The notes: generated by a model from the letters alone, not told the origin. A DNA stretch of 24,240 nucleotides from JAAZNO01 sp012798275 (GCA_035347995.1 DAOPQD010000048.1:1-24240), one strand, 5' to 3'. Shown: positions 1 through 7,210, counted from the first letter of the stretch. Numbers and translations: made by a program.

Positions 1-268
1 GTTTGAATTTCTCCAGGAAGCGATGGAAGTCCGGATAATCATCGGTGACCTGCACGTAAGGGCGCAGCTGTTCGACGTCGTAGCTGGGCAGGTCAATGCC
101 GTGCTCCATGGCGATCTCCGCCAGTGTTTGTAGTCGCAGCGAGCCTTCCAGATGCCGATGTAAATCTATTTTGGGAAGTTTGTGCGCCCAGATTCGCATT
201 AATTTCTGTGAATCCGGCTCTTGTTGCAACATATCCTTTGCAGTCATTGGATGTGTGAGCGTGGTCAT
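1..268 (-). CDS. Adenosine deaminase family protein (5' part only)
   Basis: Only the first 89 codons are present; the gene continues past the left edge. The family hydrolyses adenosine (or related aminopurines/adenine) to inosine plus ammonia in the cytosol, in purine salvage. Residues 31-43 read LPKIDLHRHLEGS, the N-terminal strand of the TIM barrel, with the HxH metal ligands at H37 and H39. This is followed by the usual helix with LRLQTLAEIA. The ATG at 268 is chosen because AGGAG lies 8 bases upstream. It begins 22 bp after the stop of the small membrane protein gene, so it is the sixth visible member of the secA gene string. The rest of the active site (later His, Glu and Asp residues) is outside the window, so adenosine cannot be separated from adenine or another aminohydrolase substrate. 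Family assignment is firm, substrate is not. Confidence 0.88.
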   Translation of the reverse strand, partial: MTTLTHPMTAKDMLQQEPDSQKLMRIWAHKLPKIDLHRHLEGSLRLQTLAEIAMEHGIDLPSYDVEQLRPYVQVTDDYPDFHRFLEKFK

Positions 269-290
269 GGCGGCAGCTCCTGGAAATACC

Positions 291-626
291 CTAACGCTGT
301 TTGGCGAGCCAGCCCCAGTACTTGAGGGCGATTAAGCTGTTGATACCCATCCCCAGAGCCAGGGGCAAGTGCAACGTCAGCAGACTGAAGGTCGGCGTCA
401 AATAGGTGCCGGGCCGGCCAGCCAGCGCTGCACTACTGATGAAAATATAGCTGAGGGTGGCTGCAGCAATGAACGCATTTCCAAGATCGAACCAACGGTA
501 ATAGGGCAGCATTTTGGTCACGGCCCCCATCCGTTGGCTGAGCATCCGTAGCAAGTAGCCTACATACAAAATGCCGGCGAAGATGGGCAGTGCCAGGTGT
601 GAGGTCAGGATCTGACTATCCGTCAT
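291..626 (-). CDS. Small integral membrane protein (111 aa), unknown function
   Basis: I do not recognise a named family. The 111-residue product has three hydrophobic stretches, roughly residues 10-30, 48-70 and 80-104, with basic residues after the first and at the C-terminus (WLAKQR). It has no signal peptide cleavage site or catalytic motif that I can see. The frame is open upstream to 698, but the ATG at 626 is preferred: it overlaps the TGA of the preceding gene as ATGA and has GAGGG about 9 bases upstream, a typical translational coupling arrangement. The coupling suggests equimolar production and a complex with the 103-residue membrane protein. It sits downstream of the KaiC-like ATPase and upstream of adenosine deaminase. 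Confidence 0.72.
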   Translation of the reverse strand: MTDSQILTSHLALPIFAGILYVGYLLRMLSQRMGAVTKMLPYYRWFDLGNAFIAAATLSYIFISSAALAGRPGTYLTPTFSLLTLHLPLALGMGINSLIALKYWGWLAKQR

Positions 627-934
627 GAGCGCGGCCCTCGTAACATCTGATCGTGTAACAGGCTGCTCAGGAGTACCAGGATGATGCCGGCGAGACACAG
701 GAACCCATTGGCCAGCGGGTCGCCGGTAAAGTCGGGCCAGGCTGTGACAAAGGGGATGCGGATCACGTAGATGAGGGCTCCCAACGTCGTCAAGAGGATC
801 GGGATGCTGTAGAGGCGATAATGCGTAGGGGAATCGGAGCTGCGCTCAAAGAAGCGCGCGATCCCCATCAGGATCAGTTGCAGCAGTAAGATGCCACACC
901 AACCGATAATTGCCAGGAGCAGGCGCAGGATCAT
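623..934 (-). CDS. Small integral membrane protein (103 aa), unknown function
   Basis: The product is almost entirely hydrophobic, with three probable membrane segments near residues 3-28, 42-62 and 77-95. Short polar loops separate them (FERSSDSPTHYR and PDFTGDP). No family is recognised. GGGAG lies 7 bases before the ATG. It starts 27 bp after the KaiC-like gene and its stop overlaps the next start by four bases (ATGA). Two adjacent three-helix proteins translated in tandem look like the two halves of a six-helix membrane unit; that is inference. Nothing in it points to secretion, even though secA heads the gene string. Confidence 0.72.
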   Translation of the reverse strand: MILRLLLAIIGWCGILLLQLILMGIARFFERSSDSPTHYRLYSIPILLTTLGALIYVIRIPFVTAWPDFTGDPLANGFLCLAGIILVLLSSLLHDQMLRGPRS

Positions 935-961
935 GGCGGTTCTCCCGTCTCCTCAGCGAGC

Positions 962-1744
962 CTAGCCGCGTCGCACAAAGGCCTTGATGAACGACTCCGC
1001 CATATACTGCGGGGTGCCGCTCAGAATGCCCTCACGCCCCTTGAACGGCGCTTGGACCACCAACCCGTCGGGGCCAATATCGAATTGCCGGATATGCGTG
1101 TCGTGCGCGCTGCCGCGCATTTTGAGCACGATGATGGCGCGGTGAATAGCGCTTTCGATTTCCACATAGCGCAGCATGATGTAGGAATCTACCAGGAAGC
1201 TCATGTTCTCTTCGGTCTCATCGTCGGAATGGGACTCGTCGCCCAACAGCACATAGGCCTCGCGGGTGAGAAGCGCTGTCAGGCCCTCGCGGCGGAGCGC
1301 GTTCAGAAAACCGTGCAGCAGATTGCGCAGCTCCACCGGGTCGTCCGTCAGCCGTTCGAATTGCGAGAGGCTGTCTACCAGGATGCGCTTCACGCCCATA
1401 CTGTTGACCAGGCCGGAAATGCGCCCGTTGAAGCGTTCGAGGTCTGCTTTGGTGACTTCCGGGCTGCTCATGATGACCTGCAACAGCCGGCGCTGCTCCA
1501 GGTCCCGAAAATCCCAGCCGAAACCTGCGGCGTCCCGGTAATACTGCTCCGGGAATTGCTCAAAGGTGAGGATCAATCCCGGCTCGCCATGCGTGGCCCC
1601 ATAATGGATGAACTGCATGCCCAGGGTGGTCTTGCCACAGCCGGGCGCACCTTCGACGAGATTGGCCGTCCGCGGCAGGAAGCCTCCGCTGAGCATCTGG
1701 TCGAGTCCCGGCACACCGGTGAGCGCACGTGCTTCAGATTGCAT
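962..1744 (-). CDS. KaiC-like / RadA-superfamily ATPase, single domain (260 aa)
   Basis: A cytosolic ATPase of the KaiC branch of RecA-like proteins. Seen: N-terminal TGVPGLDQMLSGGFLP; Walker A GAPGCGKTT at 32-40; a glutamate after the second strand (FEQFPE, 61-66) where KaiC has its catalytic EE; Walker B-like RILVDSLSQF at 120-129; and the KaiC-type signature KMRGSAHDTHIRQF near 208-221. Only one ATPase domain is present, whereas circadian KaiC has two. An acidic patch (GDESHSDDETEE, 168-179) lies in a loop before the last core strands. Family knowledge: stand-alone KaiC-like proteins in bacteria and archaea usually act as hexameric ATP-dependent signalling switches, often paired with DNA-binding partners. 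Here the winged-helix gene is 30 bp upstream and two membrane proteins follow. The target is unknown; a clock role should not be assumed because no KaiA or KaiB is present. Confidence 0.85.
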   Translation of the reverse strand: MQSEARALTGVPGLDQMLSGGFLPRTANLVEGAPGCGKTTLGMQFIHYGATHGEPGLILTFEQFPEQYYRDAAGFGWDFRDLEQRRLLQVIMSSPEVTKADLERFNGRISGLVNSMGVKRILVDSLSQFERLTDDPVELRNLLHGFLNALRREGLTALLTREAYVLLGDESHSDDETEENMSFLVDSYIMLRYVEIESAIHRAIIVLKMRGSAHDTHIRQFDIGPDGLVVQAPFKGREGILSGTPQYMAESFIKAFVRRG

Positions 1745-1774
1745 GACTCGTTTTCCCCTTCACGGGCGCCTGTT

Positions 1775-2149
1775 TCAGTAGCTGCCTTTGATGACGTGAT
1801 AGATGGCGCGAATGCGGAATTGCCGGTCCTCGCTGGCCTGGATGAAGCGGGCGAGCCTGTCGCGGAGTTCCGGGTCCGCCGAGAGGGCGTAGACCACGAG
1901 CGCCCCCATGTGGGTCTCTTCCAGCAGGCCGCGTTCCGCGAGCTCCGCCAGCTCCTGCCCCACCGTCTCTTGATTGCGTCCGGCGTAGCGTGCGATGTTG
2001 TCCACCGTGTCAATGGTGTGCGGATTGTTGAAGAAGAAGCGCATCAGATCCCATTTGATGAACGAATCCACGTATTGGTTTAGAAAATCCAGCAGATCCG
2101 GATCAATATCCCCCGTGTAGGCACGGTTGGCCAGACTGTCTTTTTCCAT
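1775..2149 (-). CDS. Small winged-helix-like protein, probable partner of the KaiC-like ATPase (124 aa)
   Basis: The central part (about residues 31-90) has the layout of a winged helix: a helix (IKWDLMRFFFNNP), then TVDNIARYAGRNQETVGQELAELAERGLLEE as the HTH pair, then a short strand pair (GALVVYALS) as the wing. The C-terminal 30 residues (DPELRDRLARFIQASEDRQFRIRAIYHVIKGSY) are charged and helical. There is no Cys ligand set or sensor domain, so it is not a metal or redox regulator of a known type. It lies between secA (39 bp gap) and the KaiC-like ATPase (30 bp gap). Inference: a DNA-binding or protein-binding adaptor controlled by the ATPase. No name is offered. Confidence 0.72.
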   Translation of the reverse strand: MEKDSLANRAYTGDIDPDLLDFLNQYVDSFIKWDLMRFFFNNPHTIDTVDNIARYAGRNQETVGQELAELAERGLLEETHMGALVVYALSADPELRDRLARFIQASEDRQFRIRAIYHVIKGSY

Positions 2150-2188
2150 GGCTATTGCTTCTCCGGTTCCGCCGGACCTGGCTACAGG

Positions 2189-5100
2189 CTACTTGCTCGA
2201 CGCCGCATGCGCGTGTTCGCTTGCCGGTTTCTGGCTGACATAGCGCTTGAGACCCTTTTGTTGATCTTCCTGGAAATGGCAGTTCTTGTATTTTTTGCCG
2301 CTGCCACACCAGCATGGATCGTTGCGCCCCAATTCCCGCGTCCCCGGTCGCCGACTGATCTGCGGTGAAAGGGGCACCTGAGTGCTGCCGCCGCTCGTCC
2401 GCAGCACCGGTCGCTTCGCGGCAGGGGTGAGCGCCGCCGGCGAGGGTCGCCGTCCGGCGGCGGCTCTGGCCGCCGCCGGCGCCGGCATGAGGAACAGATG
2501 GCGCACGATCTCCTGTTGCACGCTCGCCAGCATCTCCTGGTACATCTCGAAGGCTTCCTTTTGATAAGCGACCAGCGGACGTTGTTGGCCGACGGCGCGC
2601 AGCCCGATACCCTCGCGCAGGATGTCCAGGTCGGTGAGATGCCGGATCCAGGCGGTGTCGAGCGCGCGCAACATCAGCTGCCGATCGGAGGCCAATCGCC
2701 GTGCTTCGGTGACGATCGCCTGCACTTGCGTCTCTTGTTCGGCGGTAAGCCGCCGCAAGGGGACCTCGCGCAGTTCCTCCACCGTCTCCGCGCCCCACTG
2801 CGCGCGCAGTCGCGCCGCCACGTCTTCATGGAACGGCTCGCGCGTATCGAGGATGCGCCCGATGGTCACCTCGTCCTGCCGCATGGCGTGATAGAGCTCG
2901 GCGCCCAATTGCTGATGCATCTGTTCGTAAGTCTGAGCGGCCGACGTGTGGAGCTGGGCTATGAGCGCGTCGGGCTTCAGCCGCGCCATCGCCTCGACGG
3001 TGAAATCGCGCGGCAACGGCATGAAGCGGCGCAGCTCCGCCAGCAGCCCCTTGAGGTCCCAATCCTCCTCATCTCCGGCGGTGGCGGCCGTGACGACGCG
3101 GCGAATTTCTGCCTCCACCATCTCCAGTAGATTGTCTTTCAGGTCCTCCCGGGAGAGGATCTTGCGCCGTTCGGCATAGACGACTTCGCGTTGTTTGTTG
3201 ACGACGTCGTCGTATTCCAGCACGTGCTTGCGCACGTCGAAGTTGTAGCCTTCGACCCGTTCTTGCACCGAGGCGATCACCTTGCCGAGGACGTTGAACT
3301 CCAGCGGCGCGTCCTCCATGCCGGCGCGTTCCATCCACGGTTGCAGGCGTTCGCCGCCGAAGCGCCGCATCAGCTCATCTTCCAGCGAGATGTAGAAGCG
3401 GCTGGAGCCGGGATCGCCCTGGCGTCCCGCGCGTCCGCGCAGCTGATTGTCAATGCGGCGCGCTTCATGGCGCTCGGTACCGATGACGTGCAGTCCGCCC
3501 GCCGCGTAGATCTCCTTCCGATCCGCAGCGCATTGCTGGACTTTTTCGTACAGCACCTGCGCCCAGTGGGTGGGAAATTGGGGGGTGGGATCCTCCCCGC
3601 GACGCGCCAGACGGAGTGCGGCGTCCCATTCCGCCGGGGGAATTTGGGTGAGGTCTATTTCCTCGCGGCGCAGTTGCTCGCGCGCCATCCCTTCCGGGTT
3701 GCCGCCGAGCAGGATGTCCACGCCCCGGCCCGCCATGTTGGTGGCGATGGTGACCGTTCCCGGCTGCCCCGCCTGGGCGATGATGGTCGCCTCGCGTTCG
3801 TGATACTTGGCGTTGAGCACTTCGTGGCGGATGCCCGCCGCTCTCAGCATCTTTGACAGGCGCTCCGAGGTTTCGATGGCGGTGGTGCCGACCAACACCG
3901 GTCTGCCGGCGGTGTGAGCGGCTTTGATCTCCTGGACTACGGCGCGGAATTTGGCCGTCTCGGATTTGTAGATTTGGTCGGGCAGGTCCAGCCGCCGGAA
4001 ATAGCGCGTTCCGTCCGTGTCGTCGTAAACCGTGACTTTGATTTTATCGCCGGCGTCCTCCGGCAGGATCCCCGCGAAGGCAACCCCGCTCGCCGTCGCC
4101 GGCACCTCTCGCTCCTGCAGCTCCTCGAAGCGGGCGCGATATTCCACGTTGGTCGGCAGGACGACGACGTCGAGGTTGTAGATGCTGCGGAGTTCCTCTT
4201 TCTCCGTCTCCGCGGTGCCGGTCATGCCGGCGAGTTTGTGATACATGCGGAAGAAGTTCTGGAACGTGATCGTCGCGTAGGTCAGCGACTCGCGTTGGAT
4301 GGGAACGTGCTCCTTGGCTTCGATGGCTTGATGCAGGCCCTCCGAGTAGCGCCGCCCGAACATCAGCCGTCCGGTAAAGGCGTCCACGATGATGACCTCT
4401 CCCTCGCGGATCACGTATTCTTTGTCGAGCTGATAGAATTCCTTGGCGCGCAGGGCGTTGTCGAGGTAGGGGAGCATGTGCGCATGTTGCGCATCGTAGA
4501 GGCTTTCGCCTGCGGGGATGTTGAGCAGCTGCTCCACTTTGGCGACGCCCGCTTCGGTGAGCAGGACCACTTGCGTGCGCAGGTCCACTTCGTAATCCGC
4601 ACCCTCGTGCAGCAACGGTACGAGCCCGGCGAAACGCTTGTACAGCTCGGAGGATTCCTCTGCCGGACCGGAAATGATCAACGGCGTGCGCGCTTCGTCA
4701 ATGAGGATGCTGTCCACCTCATCCACGATGGCGTAGGCCAGGTTCCCCTGGGCACACTGCGAGAGCGAAATGACCATGTTATCGCGCAAATAGTCGAAGC
4801 CAAATTCGTTGTTTGTGCCGTAAGTGATGTCCGATTGATAGGCCTCGCGGCGGGTGATGGGGCGCAGGTTCTGCAGCCGGTCGTCTTCGGACACATAGTT
4901 GGGGTCGTAGCGGAACGAGGCTTCATCGGGGACGCCCTGTCCCGATTGGATGACGCTCACGCTCATTCCCAGGGCATGGTACACCGGCCCCATCCATTGC
5001 ACGCCGAATTTCGCCAGATAATCGTTGGGCGTCACCAAATGGGCGCCCTCGCCGGTGAGCGCATTGAGGTAGAGCGGCAGCGTGGCGACGAGGGTCTTGC

Positions 5101-5419
5101 CCTCGCCGGTGCGCATTTCCGCCACTTTGCCGTCGTGCAGGATCATCCCGCCGATGAGCTGCACGTCATAGTGCCGCAGGCCGATGGTGCGGCGGCTCGC
5201 CTCGCGCACGGCGGCGAAGGCTTCGGGCAGGAGCTCCTCCAACGTCTCGCCGTCGTGATAACGACGGCGGAACTCGTTGGTCTTGGCTCGTAATTGGGCC
5301 TCGTTCAGCGCCTGGAACTCCGGCTCCAGCGCGTTGATAGTTTGGACAATTTTCTGCAGGCGGGCAATTTCCCGATCATTGGAATTGCCGAAGACCCGCT
5401 CCAGGAATTTCGGTGGCAT
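2189..5419 (-). CDS. secA: Preprotein translocase ATPase SecA (1076 aa, long form)
   Basis: SecA is the motor that drives unfolded preproteins through SecYEG using ATP. Seen: Walker A MRTGEGKTL at 102-110; DEVDS at 233-237 with DEARTPLIISGP after it; the preprotein cross-linking segment near 240-385; AGMTGTAETE at 397-406; NMAGRGVDI at 561-569; the QLRGRAGRQGDPGSS arginine-finger helicase motif at 659-673; and a C-terminal SEC-C zinc motif C1036-x-C1038-x8-C1047-H1048. It is much longer than the usual 830-900 residues. One extra block lies at about 424-477, between LPTN and DLPDQIYK, and another at about 580-635, after LLGGNPEG. A 28-residue tail follows the zinc motif, which normally ends the protein. 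The ATG at 5419 gives the canonical N-terminus, with GGAG 10 bases upstream. It is the first gene of the minus-strand string. Confidence 0.97.
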   Translation of the reverse strand: MPPKFLERVFGNSNDREIARLQKIVQTINALEPEFQALNEAQLRAKTNEFRRRYHDGETLEELLPEAFAAVREASRRTIGLRHYDVQLIGGMILHDGKVAEMRTGEGKTLVATLPLYLNALTGEGAHLVTPNDYLAKFGVQWMGPVYHALGMSVSVIQSGQGVPDEASFRYDPNYVSEDDRLQNLRPITRREAYQSDITYGTNNEFGFDYLRDNMVISLSQCAQGNLAYAIVDEVDSILIDEARTPLIISGPAEESSELYKRFAGLVPLLHEGADYEVDLRTQVVLLTEAGVAKVEQLLNIPAGESLYDAQHAHMLPYLDNALRAKEFYQLDKEYVIREGEVIIVDAFTGRLMFGRRYSEGLHQAIEAKEHVPIQRESLTYATITFQNFFRMYHKLAGMTGTAETEKEELRSIYNLDVVVLPTNVEYRARFEELQEREVPATASGVAFAGILPEDAGDKIKVTVYDDTDGTRYFRRLDLPDQIYKSETAKFRAVVQEIKAAHTAGRPVLVGTTAIETSERLSKMLRAAGIRHEVLNAKYHEREATIIAQAGQPGTVTIATNMAGRGVDILLGGNPEGMAREQLRREEIDLTQIPPAEWDAALRLARRGEDPTPQFPTHWAQVLYEKVQQCAADRKEIYAAGGLHVIGTERHEARRIDNQLRGRAGRQGDPGSSRFYISLEDELMRRFGGERLQPWMERAGMEDAPLEFNVLGKVIASVQERVEGYNFDVRKHVLEYDDVVNKQREVVYAERRKILSREDLKDNLLEMVEAEIRRVVTAATAGDEEDWDLKGLLAELRRFMPLPRDFTVEAMARLKPDALIAQLHTSAAQTYEQMHQQLGAELYHAMRQDEVTIGRILDTREPFHEDVAARLRAQWGAETVEELREVPLRRLTAEQETQVQAIVTEARRLASDRQLMLRALDTAWIRHLTDLDILREGIGLRAVGQQRPLVAYQKEAFEMYQEMLASVQQEIVRHLFLMPAPAAARAAAGRRPSPAALTPAAKRPVLRTSGGSTQVPLSPQISRRPGTRELGRNDPCWCGSGKKYKNCHFQEDQQKGLKRYVSQKPASEHAHAASSK

Positions 5420-5576
5420 GCATGCTACTCCGTTGAATGGGATGGCGACGCAGCGGCGATCTTACGCGCCGGTGCGCCGGCATGGGCTGGGCAGGTACAG
5501 CGATAAAAATTTTGCGTTCTTTACGCCATTTGCGGTTAGATTGGTTTTGGCTGCCCTGCTGCATCAGTCCTCCACG

Positions 5577-5592
5577 TATATGTACACATATA
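5577..5592. repeat. Perfect inverted repeat in the secA leader
   Basis: TATATGT and ACATATA form 7-base arms around a 2-base centre. It lies about 50-60 bases downstream of the predicted secA transcript start, in locally AT-rich sequence inside a GC-rich region. It could bind a dimeric regulator or form a weak hairpin; no family of operator is recognised. Confidence 0.5.
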
Positions 5593-5645
5593 TGTAATGG
5601 TAGAGCTGCTTTTCAGGAAAACAAGTGCTCCCATGGATGGAAGGA

Positions 5646-5673
5646 ATTATACCATGGGGCTGGAGGACAACAA
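5646..5673 (-). promoter_or_regulatory. Probable promoter of the secA gene string
   Basis: Read on the minus strand, TTGTTG (5673-5668), a 16-base spacer and TGG-TATAAT (-10 at 5651-5646, with an extended TGn) form a good sigma70-type promoter. Transcription would start near 5639, leaving a leader of about 220 bases before secA. No other comparable -10 was seen closer to the gene. Confidence 0.6.
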
Positions 5674-5698
5674 AGGGACTTTCCGTGCGTTAGAATGC

Positions 5699-5735
5699 GT
5701 GACGCCCCCGGCGAGGGGGGTGCCAGGGGCGTCAC
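5699..5735. repeat. Long-stem hairpin upstream of a mini-ORF
   Basis: GTGACGCCCC (5699-5708) and GGGGCGTCAC (5726-5735) pair perfectly over 10 bases around a 17-base G-rich loop. There is no T-run on either side, so it is not a classic terminator. It ends 10 bases before the start of the long AGGAGGTGAG ribosome-binding sequence, so in an RNA it could control access to that site. Confidence 0.6.
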
Positions 5736-5754
5736 TGCCAAGAAAGGAGGTGAG

Positions 5755-5790
5755 ATGCTGATAAAAACCCGGTCAAGTGTTTCTTGGTGA
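5755..5790 (+). CDS. Putative 11-codon mini-ORF with near-maximal Shine-Dalgarno
   Basis: The ATG at 5755 follows AGAAAGGAGGTGAG, whose first 13 bases are complementary to the 3' tail of typical bacterial 16S rRNA. The frame reads MLIKTRSSVSW and stops at TGA. The Shine-Dalgarno is far longer than that of any proven gene in this window. No downstream gene follows closely on this strand (the DUF2089 promoter lies 180 bases further on), so a leader-peptide role would need a transcript running on to 6025. It may be a real small peptide, a ribosome standby site, or chance. Confidence 0.3.
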   Translation: MLIKTRSSVSW

Positions 5791-5967
5791 CCAGTCTCAT
5801 CATAGGGCAAATACTTAGCTGAGCGTAGTGACGAATGACCTGTAAAGTCGGGACGTCCATCAGCCGCCAGGCGCTGGTTCTCCCCCCGTCGCGGCAGGGT
5901 CAGGACAATCTTAAAACATGACCTCAATATTTCTAATCTCGAGTTTTGAAAAATAAAACTTCATACC

Positions 5968-5996
5968 TTGACAGGCCTGAATTTCTGTGCTACACT
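5968..5996 (+). promoter_or_regulatory. Promoter of the DUF2089-SHOCT operon
   Basis: TTGACA at 5968-5973, a 17-base spacer and TACACT at 5991-5996 form a near-consensus sigma70-type promoter. The start would be near 6003, about 22 bases before the ATG at 6025. Confidence 0.8.
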
Positions 5997-6024
5997 GTAA
6001 TAAAATTAATACCAGGAGGTGAGT

Positions 6025-6390
6025 ATGTATCGTATGCCGATGCAATGTCCCATTTGCGCAGGGGAGTTGTTGGTGGAACGGTTGACGTGCTCTCAGTGTG
6101 GCACTTCCCTGGAAGGCAGCTTTTCCCTGGAGCGGCTATCGCGCCTGAGCGAGGAGCAATGGCAGTTTGTGGAGCTCTTTCTGCGCTGCGAGGGCAAGTT
6201 GACCCGCGTGCAGGAGGAATTGGGGATCTCTTATCCTACCGCGCGGAATCGTCTGCACGACGTGCTGCACGCTTTGGGCTATGAGGTGGAAGAGGAACCT
6301 GCGGCGGAGACCCGGCAGCAGCTCCTCGACGACCTGGCGGAAGGCAAGACGACGGTCAGGCGCGTCTTGCAGCTGTTGACGAGAAAATGA
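6025..6390 (+). CDS. DUF2089 family zinc-ribbon/HTH protein (121 aa)
   Basis: Residues 8-25 form a zinc ribbon (C8-x2-C11, C22-x2-C25). Residues 31-88 carry the DUF2089 signature with FSLERLSRLSEEQWQFVELFLRCEGKLTRVQEELGIS split over a helix and an HTH whose recognition helix is YPTARNRLHDVL. The C-terminus (LAEGKTTVRRVLQLL) resembles the SHOCT-like helix pair also found in the next gene. Family knowledge: DUF2089 genes often sit next to YvlB/SHOCT-like genes and are presumed regulators; no target is established. The ATG at 6025 is preferred over the in-frame GTG at 6019 because AGGAGGTGAGT sits directly before it. The SHOCT-like gene starts 22 bp downstream, so the two are an operon. Confidence 0.85.
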   Translation: MYRMPMQCPICAGELLVERLTCSQCGTSLEGSFSLERLSRLSEEQWQFVELFLRCEGKLTRVQEELGISYPTARNRLHDVLHALGYEVEEEPAAETRQQLLDDLAEGKTTVRRVLQLLTRK

Positions 6391-6412
6391 ATTTCGAGTG
6401 CGGAGGTGAAGC

Positions 6413-7210
6413 ATGGTTCGCGATGATCTGAAGGCCAGAATGGCCGAAAAACTGGCGCGTCGCCGCGAGAGATTGCTGGAAAATGTCGCTGAAACGGAGA
6501 GCCGCAAGGCCGAAATCGAAGCCGAACTTGCCGGATTGCAGGCCTCGCTGGAGGAGCTGGAACGCGAGCTGCCAACGCTCGACGACAGCACGCCCGGCGC
6601 CCGAGAGCGCCTGAGCGCGCAGCGCGAACGCCTGCTGGCAAAGAAGGAGCGCCTGGAATGGAAACTGGAATCCCTGGAAATCCGTCTGGAAGCCCTTCGC
6701 GATGCCGCTGAGCAGCTCGAATTCCAGTGGGAGGAGCCGCCGCGCAGTGGCTTTGTGGGACAGGTGCCCCCTGTCCCCCCCCATGTTCCCCCGCCGCCGC
6801 GAGCGCCCGCGCCGCCGCGTCCTACCTCGCGGCAGCGGGAGGAGGAGCGGCTGCGGATTCTGCAGCTCGTCGCGGAGGGCAAGATCACCGCGGAGGATGC
6901 AGCGCGGCTGCTGGAGGCGCTGGCGAGCGGCGGCGAGGCCGAGGCCCCAGCGCCTTCCCGGCCGCATGCCCTGCGGGTCAAAGTCACCGATTCGGAGACG
7001 GGAGCAATCCGGGTGAATCTCACCATGCCGTTGAATTTCGTGCGTGCGGCCTTGCGTCGCGGCGGGCAGAACGTCCCCAATATCGTCGTGGGAGGGGTGT
7101 CCCTTGACGCTGAGGAGCTGGAGACCTTGCTGACCAGCGGCTTGCAAGGGCACATCATTGACGTGGTGGATGAGAAAGACGGCGAGCGGGTGGAGGTGTT
7201 CGTGGAATAA
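6413..7210 (+). CDS. SHOCT-like / YvlB-type protein with coiled coil (265 aa)
   Basis: Residues 1-110 are a long charged coiled coil (repeated ERLLA, EELEREL and RLEALRD heptads). A proline-rich linker follows at about 118-140 (VPPHVPPPPRAPAPP), then a SHOCT-like helix pair LQLVAEGKITAEDAARLLEAL near 148-168, then an alpha/beta C-terminal domain (LRVKVTDSETGAIRVNLTMPLNFV, split around residue 200). That C-terminal domain resembles the one after the SHOCT-like motif in YvlB/LiaX-related proteins. There is no signal peptide or membrane span. CGGAGGTGAAGC precedes the ATG. It is the second gene of the DUF2089 operon and is followed by a strong terminator. Function is unknown; related Firmicutes proteins are tied to cell-envelope stress, which is only a hint here. 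The coiled coil is an unusual addition. Confidence 0.75.
   Translation: MVRDDLKARMAEKLARRRERLLENVAETESRKAEIEAELAGLQASLEELERELPTLDDSTPGARERLSAQRERLLAKKERLEWKLESLEIRLEALRDAAEQLEFQWEEPPRSGFVGQVPPVPPHVPPPPRAPAPPRPTSRQREEERLRILQLVAEGKITAEDAARLLEALASGGEAEAPAPSRPHALRVKVTDSETGAIRVNLTMPLNFVRAALRRGGQNVPNIVVGGVSLDAEELETLLTSGLQGHIIDVVDEKDGERVEVFVE

Larger units (their letters stand above)
5420..6024. other. 605-bp divergent intergenic region between secA and the DUF2089 gene
   Basis: Holds the secA promoter and leader (minus strand), a 10-bp-stem hairpin followed by a mini-ORF with a very strong Shine-Dalgarno (plus strand), a stretch at about 5810-5850 that resembles the dispersed TCACTACGCTCAG-type repeat common in Chloroflexota drafts (read on the minus strand), and the DUF2089 promoter. 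No tRNA-like cloverleaf or protein-coding gene of normal length is convincing here. Confidence 0.6.

Noticed and set aside
962..1744. Circadian clock KaiC
   Set aside because: One ATPase domain, no second domain and no kaiA or kaiB nearby; treated as a KaiC-like signalling ATPase.
3914..5293. A 459-codon plus-strand frame inside secA
   Set aside because: The sense strand encodes all SecA motifs; the antisense product has no recognisable domain and no ribosome site.
5741..5754. Possible 16S rRNA 3' end (complement of AGAAAGGAGGTGA on the minus strand)
   Set aside because: Only 13 bases match and no upstream 16S sequence is present; explained by a strong Shine-Dalgarno.
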